Below are positions 21,347 through 34,934 of a stretch of 64,000 bases of DNA, piece by piece. The translations under genes and the position numbers were made by a program. Within the stretch, counting starts at the first letter, position 1, and each line of letters begins with the position of its first letter. The notes beneath the pieces were generated by a model that had not been told where the DNA came from, ran no database searches, and saw nothing but the letters and a program-made list of their open reading frames with translations. Origin of the DNA: Atriophallophorus winterbourni (lineage: Eukaryota; Platyhelminthes; Trematoda; Plagiorchiida; Microphallidae); contig JACCGJ010012925.1 of NCBI GenBank assembly GCA_013407085.1, positions 1 to 64,000 of the forward strand, written 5' to 3'.

Positions 21347-24079
21347 TGTGCTAAATAGTGGCTACCAGCTTATAATCTAAGAACAGTTGACTAACACTCA
21401 TTCGTTAATGCATGTCACAAGCTCAAATTCTCTACTCATTTTGAAACCAATCCACGTTAAACTTGTCAATTAATGATGTATAAGTATTTCGGCTTCTATG
21501 GAATGTTTCCCAGAAAATCAGTGGCTATTACTTCATGACAAAAAACCAATGGATGGCCTGTAAACGTTTTGTAAGGAATGAGAAATGCACCTGAATTTCT
21601 GGTGTTCGTGATCCAACAAATCACATGGGCTTATATGATACCACCGTACAATAACGTGCTCTCACTAAAACTTACACATTTGTGGGTTCTTCAATTGCAT
21701 TTCTGTCCCTAAACACGTAATCACTGTGACGAAATGCCATTCAAACTGGAATTTGTGAGGTGATTATACGTTGTTCGGGAGTTTAACCGGTAGAGACTCT
21801 AAACTAGCACAGTAAAACCGAATACAATTATCAAATATTGAGTCCAGTCAGCTGTTTTTTTAAACGGTGAAATGTATGCAGATCTAGTAAAAATTCTTTC
21901 TTTCATATTCATCATTTTCATGGTAAATCAGGTACAATCTAGCGATTTTAGGGTTAAATTTTCGTTGATGATGGAGTTTGGATGTATTTTGGCATACCTT
22001 TGAATCCTCGTGTATTTAGATTAAATCTTTCAACAATTTTTTAAATTTATGCGCGTCAAAATGGATTAATAGAATCAGAATTAGTTGGCTAGGTATCAGT
22101 CGGGAAATTGTGAGGCCAAGCTGTCCAACGACGAATTCACACAGATGATCTGCTTTCTTACAACTAAGCGCTTCATCGATCAATTTTAGGGTCATGCACC
22201 ATATCAACAACACCTATGTTCATGCACCTGTGTATAGTATAACATGCGTCAGCTAATTAGACTACGAATTGTAGTTGTATTTGAATGTTGTAACTTGGTT
22301 AAAATTGAAGAAACTGTTATTTTTGTAAGTCAGAACAGACATATATTTATGCATAATATGCTTGGATATCAGAGTCCATTAGCTATGAGTTATGGGGTTG
22401 ATATATTTGATGTCATCTTACTTCTCCGAATTCTTACCGCATGGAGGAAGAACTATTGAGGCATACAACGGTTGGAACACTCTAAACCCGCCCGAGGGTA
22501 AAACTAAACAGTACACTTTCTGCATGGGAATACTTCGTCCGATCTTTCCGTGTGTGTACTCGAATTCGCAACGATAGTGAAGATTCAACTACTTGCATAC
22601 TGAAACATTTTACAATTCGAAGATGTGGTTGATAATCCTATGCGATATACTTGAAAATGTTTGCGGAAAAGGATTTTTATGCGTGATACACTTAATTTCA
22701 CAAAATTTTAATGAGCCGTTTCATGTAAATGTTTGTAACGGAATTTTGTTGGATTAATTTACTCCCACTGATTTTCGAAATTGATTGACGTGTATGTTCC
22801 ATCTCGTTTAATTTGTAACTGCGCGATCGGTTACAAGTAATTTGCAAGCTGTGCAACATATATGTATACCCTATCAGGGAGGAATATCCGGCAAGGGTAT
22901 TCGGATGACACTATTACCATTTGTTTTGATTTTTTACAGTGAGTTGCTTATGATGATCAAAGCAAGTGAGTGACCTAGCGTGTGTTGAATTAACCGTCTG
23001 TATAAAACACCCAAGCTTAAATAGTAAAACATTATTTTAGAGTTTAATTACTAAATGGCTCGTATCGATTTTATTTGCTGAGAGATGTGCAATTAAGTTG
23101 CCGTCGCTTAGACGAAATTACAGCGGAACAATAGAACGAAAATTCAAATGCTTTCTACGAAGACGTAAAACATTTTATCCGTGTGAACTTATCTTATTTA
23201 TTTATAGTTAAAAATATTCACAGTAAGACGAATAATTGACTAGTGGTGGAGTGTAACGAATGCAATTGAAATTTAAATATTAAACAAATGATCAGACACT
23301 ATTTGAAAGTAAAAATGAAAAATTACCAAATCATGTTGAAATGCTTACCCAGAGTTGCAAATGATTTATTTACTGAAGGCCGATTTCTTCAGAGACATAA
23401 AGTGCACCACTTTTTTCTCCTTATTGATATACAACTATATGTGAAACTCGATTTTGAAACATCAAAAACATTATTATTCTATAATATTCACATTATTTTT
23501 TTCTGGGTTTCTTGAAATCGAAAATAGCACCAATTACAATAGGTAACGCAGGACAAGGATGATAATATTTTATGAGTTTGCATTCTTGATGTAGAGTATA
23601 AATGGATCTTATCCTTTAAGATATAGTAGAACAATAAATATTTTGCAATATTGAACGATAAATCCACTATCCATTGTTCAATTTTGCATATACGCACGAA
23701 CATATTCAGAAAATATCTTTTGATATTTTAGCAAAACTATTAAATATAATTAGCAAAAGTGAAGATAAATCACATTTTAACAGGCCCAACCTTTCATGAG
23801 TAAAATATTAAGTTAAAATTTTATTATCTTAAGGAAAATCAAATGGTGAGTTAACATTTTCATACGCATTTTTTATAAATAATTCGTTTACAGATTTCTT
23901 ACTGTATACAACATAAGAATAATTAACGCATATGAAGCATGTCAAAGATCATCAAAATTTATGCACATTTTCTGCACTGTACATATTAGTCACATCATTT
24001 TGAAAAGTGGATGGCTGTTAACGAACTTAACTACTTTCTGATTCTAAGTAGTTTAAAATTACATTTCTTTTTGACCTCC
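21347..24079. other. no recognisable gene
   Basis: AT-rich sequence. Frames up to about 78 codons lack motifs. Confidence 0.4.
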
Positions 24080-24366
24080 CACAAATGATCGCTTAGTTTT
24101 GATATAAATAATCGGCTTGGAAGATGCGTAAAAGTTTGTTTTATATGGAAATCACTGCGACCACATATCATTTGTACATCAAGCCTGAACTTGTTCAAGG
24201 CTGAACTTGACAAGTATATGTTGACCAAATCCAACCTCGCAACTGTATACACATGCTGACTTTCCATATTGATAAAACTTTTGTGTTTTTTATGTATTCC
24301 CTATGGTTACTGTAAAGTATTTGCTTTTTAGACCATTACAACTTTGAATTACTTTGAATTACCGCT
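24080..24366 (+). mobile_element. LINE 3' end with ACTTTGAATT tail
   Basis: The plus strand encodes RLGRCVKVCFIWKSLRPH and LFKAELDKYML, the last part of ORF2 (compare VRISFTWNTLPS and FKANLDKHLR in the 32.9 kb copy). GTAAAGTATTTGCTTTTTAGACCATTAC follows, then the tail ACTTTGAATTACTTTGAATTACC. Confidence 0.85.
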
Positions 24367-27139
24367 GCATTAGAATCTGTGCCCACATTAAATTTTATAA
24401 TTAAAAATATTGTTAGCATTGAAGGTCGTTCGAGAAAGTTGAGAAATTTATGCACTTTATCTTGTGTTGAAACTTCGTTGCCTAATATTTTTAATTCGAA
24501 CTGAACAACATCAGTATGACACTAATCTTGTAAACAACAAACTTCAAATGTTAAATTAATCATATTCAAAGATAATTCATCCGATGTTGGTAGATCCTGA
24601 TCTCCGTGAAATGGCATAAAACCTTTAGTGTGGTTTTTGTTAAACTTCAATCAGCAAACGAACACGATGTCATTACCATACCCTTATGTTATACGCTGAT
24701 CAAAAAACATTTTTTGCACTATCGTGAATTGATTGTGTTTTTATGCAATATGCTATGCGTAATTTGATCGTAATTTTGTTTTTCCAGTTTCCGACCCATG
24801 CTTGCTCTTGATATGGCGTGGAGATTGTTACAATTTTGAGACGAGATATGGTTTCGATAAAACCATCAAAAAATGCGTTCGATTCACTTACACTGGTTGT
24901 GAAAGAAATGAAAACAATTTTCCCACAATGAAAACATGCGAAGCTGCATGCAAACATCTGATCGTAAAAAAATGATTAAACGAAACAAATATAAAGTAAA
25001 CCGTCTTTTCTACGAAGGTTAACATTTTCCTACAACATTGCATTGGCAGATTTGACCACCATATAACAGCGCGAACAAAATAAAATGTTTTCTCTCCGGG
25101 AGAGTTTTTAATACGACCTAGAATGCCAAAACAAAGAATACCAACATAATTTTCGATTCAGGCGCACAAAACCCGATATTTGATTCAACATCGTAGGAGA
25201 CGTTATGGCCGAAAATGCGTTTTAATCTCGATTATTATATGGAGTTTCGAAATACACGCTCAAACGGTTTCAAAGTCCAAATTTATTTACCTTTTATTAA
25301 TTTTCCCAGGATTGAATGATATTAGCTTTGCTGCCTTCCCTAAGCGAGGATGAAAACCGGAAAGCGGTAGTATATCGTTTGTGTGGGCGACGTGAACCTA
25401 ATTGAGTTGATACAGGTAAAGTGGTTTTGTGGTATTACGTCGATATCCTATCAAATTATAAAGTTATGAAGTTAATTACCCTCGGCTAGAAGGTCCGGAA
25501 CAAACGACAAAGACAATCGCTAAACAGTAATGTTTCGAGTTTCGAACGGATTGTATCAGAACGGTTAGAAAGACACCGTACTGCGAAAAATGAGGAGATG
25601 GAAAACGTCAGTCGCTATCGAATGATATGAAAAATGGTCAACCTCGGTCAAACAAACCCAGTGGGATGAGGGCTGAAATTAAACTTGTTTGAACGAAATC
25701 GATTGACAAATCAGATCGAAGTGACAACCAGGACAGATATTTTAATAGCCTATAAACGTTAAGTGTGTGTTCATAACGTTGTCATGTGCGCGATACATGT
25801 GTTTGGCCAATGGGCGTTCTCTTGGGGTGTGGGATTCGAGGGTAAGCCTAATAAGTGTTAAAATGTTTGATTTCAGATGATGAATCTAACACAATCAACA
25901 AGTGGTTAAAAAACTCGGAGCTAAGGTGGTTAATGTCAGAACGAGTATCCAGTAGCTGGTGTACACAAAGTACTAGTCGTTAAACTAGAAAACGCGATTT
26001 GGTCACGATTCACCTGACCTAAAAATCGTTCTGTTTGCAAACACCTTGCCTTTTCACTCACTGCAATATATAACGGAAATGATAATTTTGACTGCGCAAA
26101 CACCTAAATTTCCTGGCCTCGTGAAGCACGTAAACTTATCCACGCTCCACCCAATACACACTTAGGTGAGTATGTATTTAGCCGACATCACTTAATTGCC
26201 TCTTCTCATCCATAATATTACATTCACAGCTTGAACTGATGTCGACAAGCTATTCAGTTTGAGACCTTTTCAACTGGGACTTTCTACCATTAGAAGTGAT
26301 ATCGTAAATGCCTGAACCATATTTTTCACAGAAATTGAAAGCATACATTTTGAGCTACCAACTGATAGCTCCTGTTTATAGACGATTTATTGAATTCAAG
26401 TTACAATTCCAATCGAAATAATTTTGTTTGCACTTGCGTTTACTAAAAGCTTTTTCATGTGAAACTCGCTTACACCCAATACTTTCTGAATAAAGATTTA
26501 TAAACTCATCATAATATGGAGTTACCACGTGCTTCCTGCGTTAAATGTTAGACAGTTGCTCGTCCTTGACCTACTCCAATTGTAACTAGAACATGGGTGT
26601 TGCTTGTCAAAACCACTCGCAGATAACGATTACGTTTTAAATGTTCAATGATTGCTTTACAGTACGAGTTGCATAAATAAAAAATGCAACATGTTCAAAC
26701 CATCCGATCTCATTGCTAGAAGCTTGAAATCTTCAGCATATATACTTCGTGAGAAACATCCACACCTCAGAAACTATCGAAGTGGAACCTCTAGCTCATC
26801 TGCTGTGAATATCCTATTTACGAGACGCATTGATAGTTTGAATGCATCGCTAATGTGAGAAAAGAAAATGACACTCAAATACTTGTTTTTAATCTCAAGA
26901 CGAAATGTTCACTTTCACCTTCGACATCTCTAATCAAAATAAAACCTTAGTATTGTGCACTTATATGTATGCTCACTCGAAAAAATCAGTCAAACAATGA
27001 AACAATCTCAAGATTGATCATCTTCCCACTAATAATTTTAGGATTACATATCACACGAAGAAACGTGGAGTGTTATACCTGATGCTGAACAAGTAACTTT
27101 GTGGTAACTTTTAACGAAATGGATAATGGATTTGTTTAC
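24367..27139. other. no recognisable gene
   Basis: About 25693-25745 shares ACGAAATCGATT, GATCAAAGTGACAA-like and ACAGATATTTT blocks with about 17093-17145, so a low-level dispersed repeat is present. Nothing else is identified. Confidence 0.4.
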
Positions 27140-28065
27140 CGGTTAGATTAGTTTTTGGGTAACGTCAGGACAAAGAACATGATTAAGTAGTAGTCAACCC
27201 ACCACCACTTATTTGACCTTACCGCTAAACAGCCTATAATACGCCTACAGTGTGTCACGTCTCGTGGGAATGACCAGGATCAGTGGTCGATTTTTCACAC
27301 AGTGTGTATCCACGTCAATCTGATACAAGTGAACAGGGTCAAGGTCAGTTGACACAGGGGCCCACATACGTAAAAGTACATAACTAACGGGGCTAAGGTT
27401 AAGCTATGTTTCAAGAATAACAAAAATCTAATTAACTAATAGGTATAAGGTGAATAAAAAATATTTACTTTCGCATCAGTGCCGAGCGCCAGATTGTGGA
27501 GATTTCTGCCCCATCCACCTTATTGACTGCCAGTCGACCTGCCTTGGCAATTTCGACAACGTCGATCTAGACAATGTGGCGGTATTGAGATGCGGTATTA
27601 AACCGTATCACGAACACCTACATGCGGAGGCGGTCGAAATTGCCAATAAGGTGGATGGGGCAGAAATCTCCACAATCTCGGCACTAATGCGAAAGTAAAT
27701 AGTTTTAATTCACCCTATACCTACTGGTTAATTAGATTTTTTTCTTCTTCAAACATAGCTTAACCTTAGCCCTGTTAGTTTTGTACTTTTACGTATGTGG
27801 GCCGCTGTGTCAACTGACCTTGACCGTGTTCACTTGTATCAGATTGACGTGGATACACACCAGGTGAAAATTTGACCACTGATCCTGGTCATTCACGCGA
27901 GGCGCGACACACTGTAGGCGTATTATAGGCTGTTTAGCCGTAAGGTCAAATAAGTGGTGGTGGGTTGACTACTACTTAATCCTGTTCCGTGTCCTGACTA
28001 TCACCCTTGGTTTGACGAAGTTACTGTGTCAGAAGTGAAACGTTACACAAAAACTACTCTAACCG
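27140..28065. repeat. large inverted repeat of Penelope-like element ends
   Basis: The left arm (27140-27557) is the near-complement of the right arm (27633-28065), around a loop of about 75 nt. Matching landmarks include CACCACCACTTATTTGACCTTAC / GTAAGGTCAAATAAGTGGTGG and CCCACATACGTAAAAGTAC / GTACTTTTACGTATGTGGG. The right arm encodes a short C-terminal peptide ending at 27698 (HLHAEAVEIANKVDGAEIST), similar to the one at 34975-35130. It then carries a hammerhead at 28004. In the left arm the corresponding hammerhead is missing. Two head-to-head element copies, or one fold-back copy, would explain it. Confidence 0.85.
28004..28049 (+). ncRNA. decayed hammerhead of the Penelope-like type
   Basis: CCCTTGGT, TTGACGA, a mutated helix II with a TGTG-type loop, then GAAACGTTAC. 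It corresponds base for base to the better copy at 35312-35358, but the first core base is T and helix II is weakened. Confidence 0.6.
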
Positions 28066-31000
28066 ATTGCACTCAAATTTCTTTGCATTATGAATACACG
28101 ATCGGTCCCAAACATATTTCAATCTATTGCGTATTTGTTTACCATTAGCAGACTTTATGCTTTGTAATAAAGCTAGTGTGAAAATCTAAATTGCACTGGA
28201 GGAAACAAGAAATAGCTTGGATTTTACTAGACAATTAGTTTGCGCAATTTCGTTATGTCACGTTCACGTTGATTTTCCAAGACATCCAACTCAGATTATG
28301 GCCACATCTCATCCACATGAATAAATGCTTACAAACTAACGATTCAGGATAAGTCTGTTAGAAGCACACGTGATTAAAGACTGTATTGCGTTTTAGACGG
28401 TCTTCGACGAATTGTTTTCAAATTCATCCTTCAATTGGTCAAAATACTATGCGGCGTTATCACACGTACTGTACACAAAAGACGATAGATGATTGGTCGA
28501 ATTATTTGGTAAATTGATACTCAAATGGGATTCTTTTCTAACAGATTAGCAATATAAAATCCTTGAAATGCATTATGATTCGTAGTTTCTTTGTTGAGTT
28601 CAAGTTGCGATTCTTCTACAGGTATTAGCTGACAAGAGTTTATTGTTGAAAACTTGAACATGGCAGACCGACCCGATAGCTGCCCCACCGGAGCGTCCCT
28701 GATCTGCGACCAGAAAGGAAAGTTTGTTTCAGAGTGATTTATACTCAATTAATAAGCGTGAGGCAATGATTAAAAGCACGAGTTTATGCTCAAAGTTCAA
28801 AAAGATTTTCAAACAGTCGAGAGCATGTTTGCAGAACTTTATTCACAACAAGATTGCGAGTAGACTTGTCGACATTTTATTGGTGTAAATTCAACAGAGA
28901 TCTCTTCCAGAAGTTGAATTGATCAAATAAGCTCAGTTCGACTTATTTCGCAATATGAGACAAAGGCAATCACTTTGCCATCCGGTACATATTCGATTAA
29001 ACAGATTAAGCGAGTATTTTTAAAACCAAAATATTTTCAGCCCCATATATTATTTCCAGCAAGTTAAAAACCTTGATAAATTGAAGTTTAACATCCAAGG
29101 ATTTAAAAAGGGATACACAGAACTAATTACATAACATATTGCTTCACCGTCAATCATTACAGATACACCGAGGTTATTACCCGTCTTTGTTCCAATCTCA
29201 TTTGTCTACGAATAAATGAAAATGCGCCCTAGAGAGGCAACCGGTCAAACAGTCGCATGTAGTGGACGGTAACATGTCACTCATACACAGTAGCAACTGT
29301 ATAAAGAATTTGTTTTCGAAACTGAGGCCCCGTTCTCCATGTTTATTATTTATTTTCAACAACGTGCTTGGTTTCTCACATGAATTCCATCAAGAAATTG
29401 CTTTCATCTTATGAATTTGAATAAGGAATAAAGTTCATTTCAAACAAATACCAAACAATTACTAATGTTCAAAATTATGCAAATGTAACTCACAGAAATT
29501 TAAAATTATGTTCAATATATTTTGATAATTGTAATGTTTCTGTTGACTTATGCATAATTGCTAATTGTCCCATTTAATTGCTGCAAGTTTTAAGGTCAGT
29601 ATTGCCAGGCAAATAAAAGTGCACTTCAAATATTCCATTTGTGCGAAAGTAGAATTCTGATTGGCATAGAGTAAAAGGCAATATGTGAAATGTTTCATTG
29701 TAAAACCATATCCAGTATTTTGTTCTAGCGAAACAAACACTAATTGAAAAACTGCCGTCGACTGTGACAGCAATCTCTAAGCCTCATTTCAAAATCGCTG
29801 CACCTAAATTCGCGTGTTCGTTGACCTTAAAAGTTGTGTGAAAATGATTTCTCTGAAACTATTCCATTTAGTCTAGATTGAGCTCCTTAAACTTTGTTAA
29901 TGTCATCCGATGGTTCACCTATTTCTTTTTAGAGCTTAACGACAGTTCATTTTGCCATCTCCACAAGATGAATGCACGTAGTTTCTATCAGGAAATGGTA
30001 CCGGATCCTAGAGTATCATGAAAGCAGTAGAATTTTCTCTGATTTTCGGAGAGCATAGGTTTACTACAAAGTTATTAAATGTAGCAAAGAAAATGCATAA
30101 TATCGAATTTGTTTAATTATTGTAAGCAAAAATAGCGTTCATATACAATCTAGGCTGGAACGGCATACTTACCTGAGAAATTTGTTCCCGCGAATGCGTC
30201 AGCACTGTTCAAAATAAAAGTTTACGAAGGCAACATGTCTCACGAACGAAACTACGTAATCTTTAGATACAAATATAAGCACACTACTGAATGCATTTTA
30301 AGTGTAGATTTTTGCATTATTTTACCTGAAGCTGTCAGTTTTTAGTACTAAATTCATTTTGTGAATTAACATGATTAAAAGATCTGTTTGATTCAAGATT
30401 CTGAACAGACCAATATAATCAAATAAAAACCCATTGTACTGTTAGGTAGATGTATATTTAAAGCATAAAATTGTCACCTTTTTATATAAAATATTTCATT
30501 GGCATGTCATTGTCACCGTATACGGCTTAAGAAGATTTGGCTTGCCTATGAAAATAATTGAAAATCTATAATTTTATTCGTGAGACAAAGTTGAGAGTAA
30601 TAAAGACTGGTAAATCAACGCAATCATTAGTGAATTCCGAAATTTCACAATCATTAGAAGTTGCTGAAGATATATTTCGAAGTATAATCTCGCTTATTCG
30701 GCGAAAAATTTTATGCTTGAATAATCACTTCAAATTATATCATGTAGAGAATCTTTTAAATGTATATTTTTCACTTAAACACTGATAAGGTGTAGTAAAT
30801 AGTTCGAATTATCTAATTGCAAGGTTTGATCTAACTTGGTTGAGATTAATTGATGATCGCATTTCTGCGTTGAAATCGTGAAAATATCTTGCTTTGAGAG
30901 GAAACACTTGATGCTTTTTCTAAAATATTTGAAATCCTATCATATATGAATGCAAAAACAAGAACAAAAAATTATACATGTATAACATAAAACGTTCTTT

Positions 31001-32567
31001 TCTCAAGACCGATGAAGAATGATCCGCAAAGCTCATGCTGAATTAGACAAATTTGTGTCGAATCCATATTTTAAAGCACACTTATTTAGATACTGTACAC
31101 CTTAATCACTTTTACATCGTTAGATTTCTGAAATAATTTGGGCAGTGAAAGAATACTACACATGAAACAAATGAGATCGCAATTGAACCCGATTATGTTT
31201 ATAAAACTTCAACCAGGTGTCAAATCATTTCGCAACACGTTCTTCAAATATAAGCAAAAACAGGTGGTGTGGCTCAAACAGACTTGAAGCAAAATTTATC
31301 AAAATTTATGCTACTATCTGTAAAAGGTTTTTAAACATTCAGATCGATGCAAGAATAGTTTTTCGACCTGTGATTGGCCAGCAAAATATTATTATATTTT
31401 AAAAATTTCTCAATTTTATTAAAAGTTTCACTCGTGTCTTACTTTGAACGTTCATCAGAATCGAAGCTTCATTAAGCCAGTTCGTTTGATAGTGATGTGA
31501 TGTGTGCTGAGTTAAAACATTTTCCACTCGTTCTAGGCTGTTTAGTTCCATCGGAGGCAGAGTTAATTTTTTAACGCGTAAATCATTTGCGGTTTGATAT
31601 CTGCAACAAAGTTCAAACTAGCTTGTAATATTTCAAATAATTTAAAACTATTTGGGAAACGGTTTTTAAAAATCTTGTGGCATTTCTACTAAACAAATAG
31701 TTTTGAAGAAAAGTGATACTGACTAACTATATACCGAAAGATAACATATTTAATTAATCAAAACACAGTCCCAAGCGGCAAGCAGCATAATTGTTGATCA
31801 TTCACGATATTAAACTTTCTCATATAGATTCACAAGAACAAATTTCCAAGCAGTTCTTATAAATGCAAATTAATGAGCTCAAATCAAGACCTTTGAAAGT
31901 TTTCCAGCAAAAATGTGAGACGGGGCTTCAAACAATAATGAAGAATTGACTCTATTTTAACAATTAAATCGAACACGCTGAAGAGCTAACAATTGCTGAT
32001 CCCATTTGGGAAGAGCAACCGCGAAATGTGCATCTTTGTTTCCAACGCTAAACAGCTAACTGAACAATAAAATTCTCACGGTTAATCAACTTTTATTTAA
32101 TGAATTTCACTGTCGATGTAGTGCATTTTCACGTGTTTCCTTGCATGGATCATGAATATTTTTACACCACGTTAGTAAATTATTTCTGTACGAAAAAATC
32201 AACAACACTAAGCTAGATATCACACAATTAAGCCCAATGCTGAAGGTGCTTTTCGAAGCAGAACTCAGACATCATTGGTGCTCATAGTAATTTCACACAG
32301 AAGCTGCTTGGAAGCAAGATTGTATGCTACAAAATCATGTCATGTCACTTGCAAGTAATAACAGAAAGCACTATCAATGATACTCTAAGCGTTTGAAACA
32401 ATTAAACTGAGCAGTCAAACGTGATACCAAGACCCTTCTTTATCCACTACCCCAAAAAATAATTTATTCTGTTTAGGATACTATTGCAAATCGTTAATTT
32501 TCGTTTCTTCCGCGAAACTTCAAATTAATACTGTTCAAATGAATGTTAGATTTAACAATATTACCTA
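28066..32567. other. 4.5 kb AT-rich stretch without recognised genes
   Basis: Frames stay below about 75 codons and none shows a family motif. No repeat shared with the rest of the window was noticed. Confidence 0.4.
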
Positions 32568-32635
32568 TTATTTGATACTGTTTGCTGATCATAGTAAAAT
32601 ATACAAGCACGTCAGGTTGAATATCAAATATCATA
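32568..32635 (+). mobile_element. short decayed LINE reverse transcriptase scrap
   Basis: GATACTGTTTGCTGATCATAG resembles the FADD-box region at 20622-20640 (ATACTGTTTGCTGATTATAT), including the following AAGCACGTCAGGT-like bases. Too short for more. Confidence 0.45.
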
Positions 32636-32933
32636 TTTTAGCGAAATATATGACCGTATACCTTTCAATTTACGAAAGTTCATTATTACCAGCTGAAGTT
32701 ATTACTTAATTACACATGTCAGCTTTGATTGAAGGATCTCACTCGGACTACCATTGGATGGGTGACTATGTACGTATAACATCAAGTTAGAACATCATTT
32801 CTAAAAATTATTTAGTTCAAATAAGGTATAGCATGTCTGCTAAATAGAATTTTCATTAGTTTTATGCCGGAAACGTTTACTTGAATCCTCATAACGTACG
32901 TACGTTTCGATACATAACCTTCAATCCAGCCCT

Positions 32934-34312
32934 ATGATCACTGTGCTAGAGAGTTTAGTAGCGGAAAAGATCACCCATCACCTCGAAAACAATAGACTGC
33001 TTGCGACTGAACAGCACGGTTTCAGGAAACATCACTCATGTCTATCTAACCTCTTGCTCACCTTAAACGACTGGACTGAGTGTGTGGACAATGGTTACTC
33101 CATCCACGCATGCTTTTTAGACATGTCAAAGGCTTTCGACCGCGTCAATCATAGTATTTTAATCCAGAAACTTGAATTGCACGGGATAACAGGAAAACTT
33201 CTTGCTTGGCTAGAAAACTATTTACGCGACAGGAGTGCCCAAGTCAGAGTTGACGGCGCCTTATCGAAACCATTCAAAATTACGAGCGGAGTGCCCCAGG
33301 GTTCGGTCCTCGGACCGATTTTGTTTTTGATCTACGCAAACGACATTCCCGAGCGTGTTAAATGCAAGATTATGTTATTTGCAGACGATATAAAGCTTTG
33401 GAGAAGCATACGTACAAATGATGACTGTGAAACTTTGCAGAAGGATCTAAACACATTGCACGATTGGTCTTTGAGAAACAAACTACCATTCAACTTCCAA
33501 AAGTGCAAGGCGTTAAACATTGGAAAGACTGTTAATTACAACTACACTCTTGGGTCCCACCAACTCGTCTGGACAACTGAAGAGAAGGATTTGGGTGTTT
33601 GGACCAGTTCAAGTCTGAAGACTTCACTGCAGTGCAAAGCGGCATACAAAAAGGCGTCACAAGTATTGGCGTTATTGAGACGAATTTTCGGCAGATTCTC
33701 CAATCAGTCGGTGCCCCGTATCATGAACACCTATCTGAGACCAGCGATGGAGTACGCTGTTCAGGCTTGGTCACCCTGGATTCAGAAAGACATCAATCTT
33801 CTGCAGCGTATTTACCACCGAACCACAAAGCTTGTACCCGGACTAGCTGCTAAACCATATGAAGAACGTTTGAGGAGTCTCAATCTTTTCGACTTTCGCT
33901 GTCGTCGACTAAGAGGTGACCTCATACTGATGTACAATATTATGCACGTCCCTAACCATCCCTTGTCCAAACTTTTCACACGCTCGCCACCCCGTGCCAG
34001 TCGGAACCATGAACTTACAGTGCTTATTCCCACTTCAAGACTGAACTGTCGAAGATATTCGTATGCTGTACGAATAAGTTTCACATGGAACACCCTCCCC
34101 TCCACTGTTACACACTCAGCCAACCTGGATATTTTTAAAGCTAATTTGGACAAACACTTGAGAGACAACCCAAACTTTAATACGATTTACACTACATGAG
34201 TTTTCCTGTTCTTCTTTTTATTGTATATACCTCATAACTCCATCCTATGGTTATTGTTAAGCTAAATGCTTTTTAGACCATTACAACTTTGAATCACTTT
34301 GAATCACTTTGG
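32934..34312 (+). mobile_element. 5'-truncated LINE with open reverse-transcriptase frame (421 residues)
   Basis: One uninterrupted frame (32934-34199) encodes most of a CR1-like reverse transcriptase and the ORF2 C-terminus. In order: HGFRKHHSCLSNLL, SKAFDRVNHS, ITSGVPQGSVLGPILFLIYA, catalytic MLFADDIKLWR near residues 143-153, EKDLGVW, RIMNTYLRPAMEYAVQAW, IYHRTTKLVPGLAAKPYEER, RRLRGDLILMYNIM and a C-terminal SRLNCRRYSYAVRISFTWN. The endonuclease and the first RT motifs are absent because the copy is 5'-truncated. The 3' UTR has TTAAGCTAAATGCTTTTTAGACCATTA and the tail CTTTGAATCACTTTGAATCACTTTG (about 34287-34312). The open frame suggests a recent insertion. Confidence 0.93.
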
Positions 34313-34894
34313 AAGTGCTGGACAGAATTTATTATTGTGCAACGAAAATTGTCATATTTTGTGGCATTATTCATTTTATGAGCAAATATCTTAACCGAAT
34401 CTATAAAACCTAACATTTCCAAGCGGACATAGTGATCAACCTAGCATTGACCTTGAAAATACAACACACTGAAAAGCATCTTCTAACGCCATAAATAAAG
34501 TTAGAAGGAGCAAACATTTAACTGCTTTATTGGATAGCTGCCTTAATTCATTTTCGGTAGAAAATGTTCGGCATCTGTTGCGAATTTCGAATCTATGCTC
34601 GGCGAATATGTCATGCTACGCAACAAGCGATTGATTCAAGTGAACGTTTAGCTTAGCAGCTTATATACACTTGTATCTTGTGGCATTTTTTAAGCTGATT
34701 GCTTTATTCTGTCATGCGATTTAGAGTTAGAAGAATTTCTTTCCGTGTTGCTACGTTCTTAACGGGCTATTCGATGTCATATATGTGGAAATAAACACGT
34801 CAAGATTCTATTTAAACTCTCAATCAATTTGAAACTAGTTAATATGCAGAATAGTGTTATATTATGCGCCATCCACTAAACTATTCATTGTACG
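34313..34894. other. no recognisable gene
   Basis: No coding or repeat signature seen. Confidence 0.4.
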
Positions 34895-34934
34895 TACCCT
34901 ATGCAACAGTGGCATTCAAGTATAATCTTATTGT
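34895..34934 (+). repeat. fragment of hammerhead repeat family A
   Basis: CCCTATGCAACAGTGGCATT followed by CAAGTATAATCTTATTG matches the middle of the family A unit (about 8292-8328). It abuts the Penelope-like remnant directly. Confidence 0.75.
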
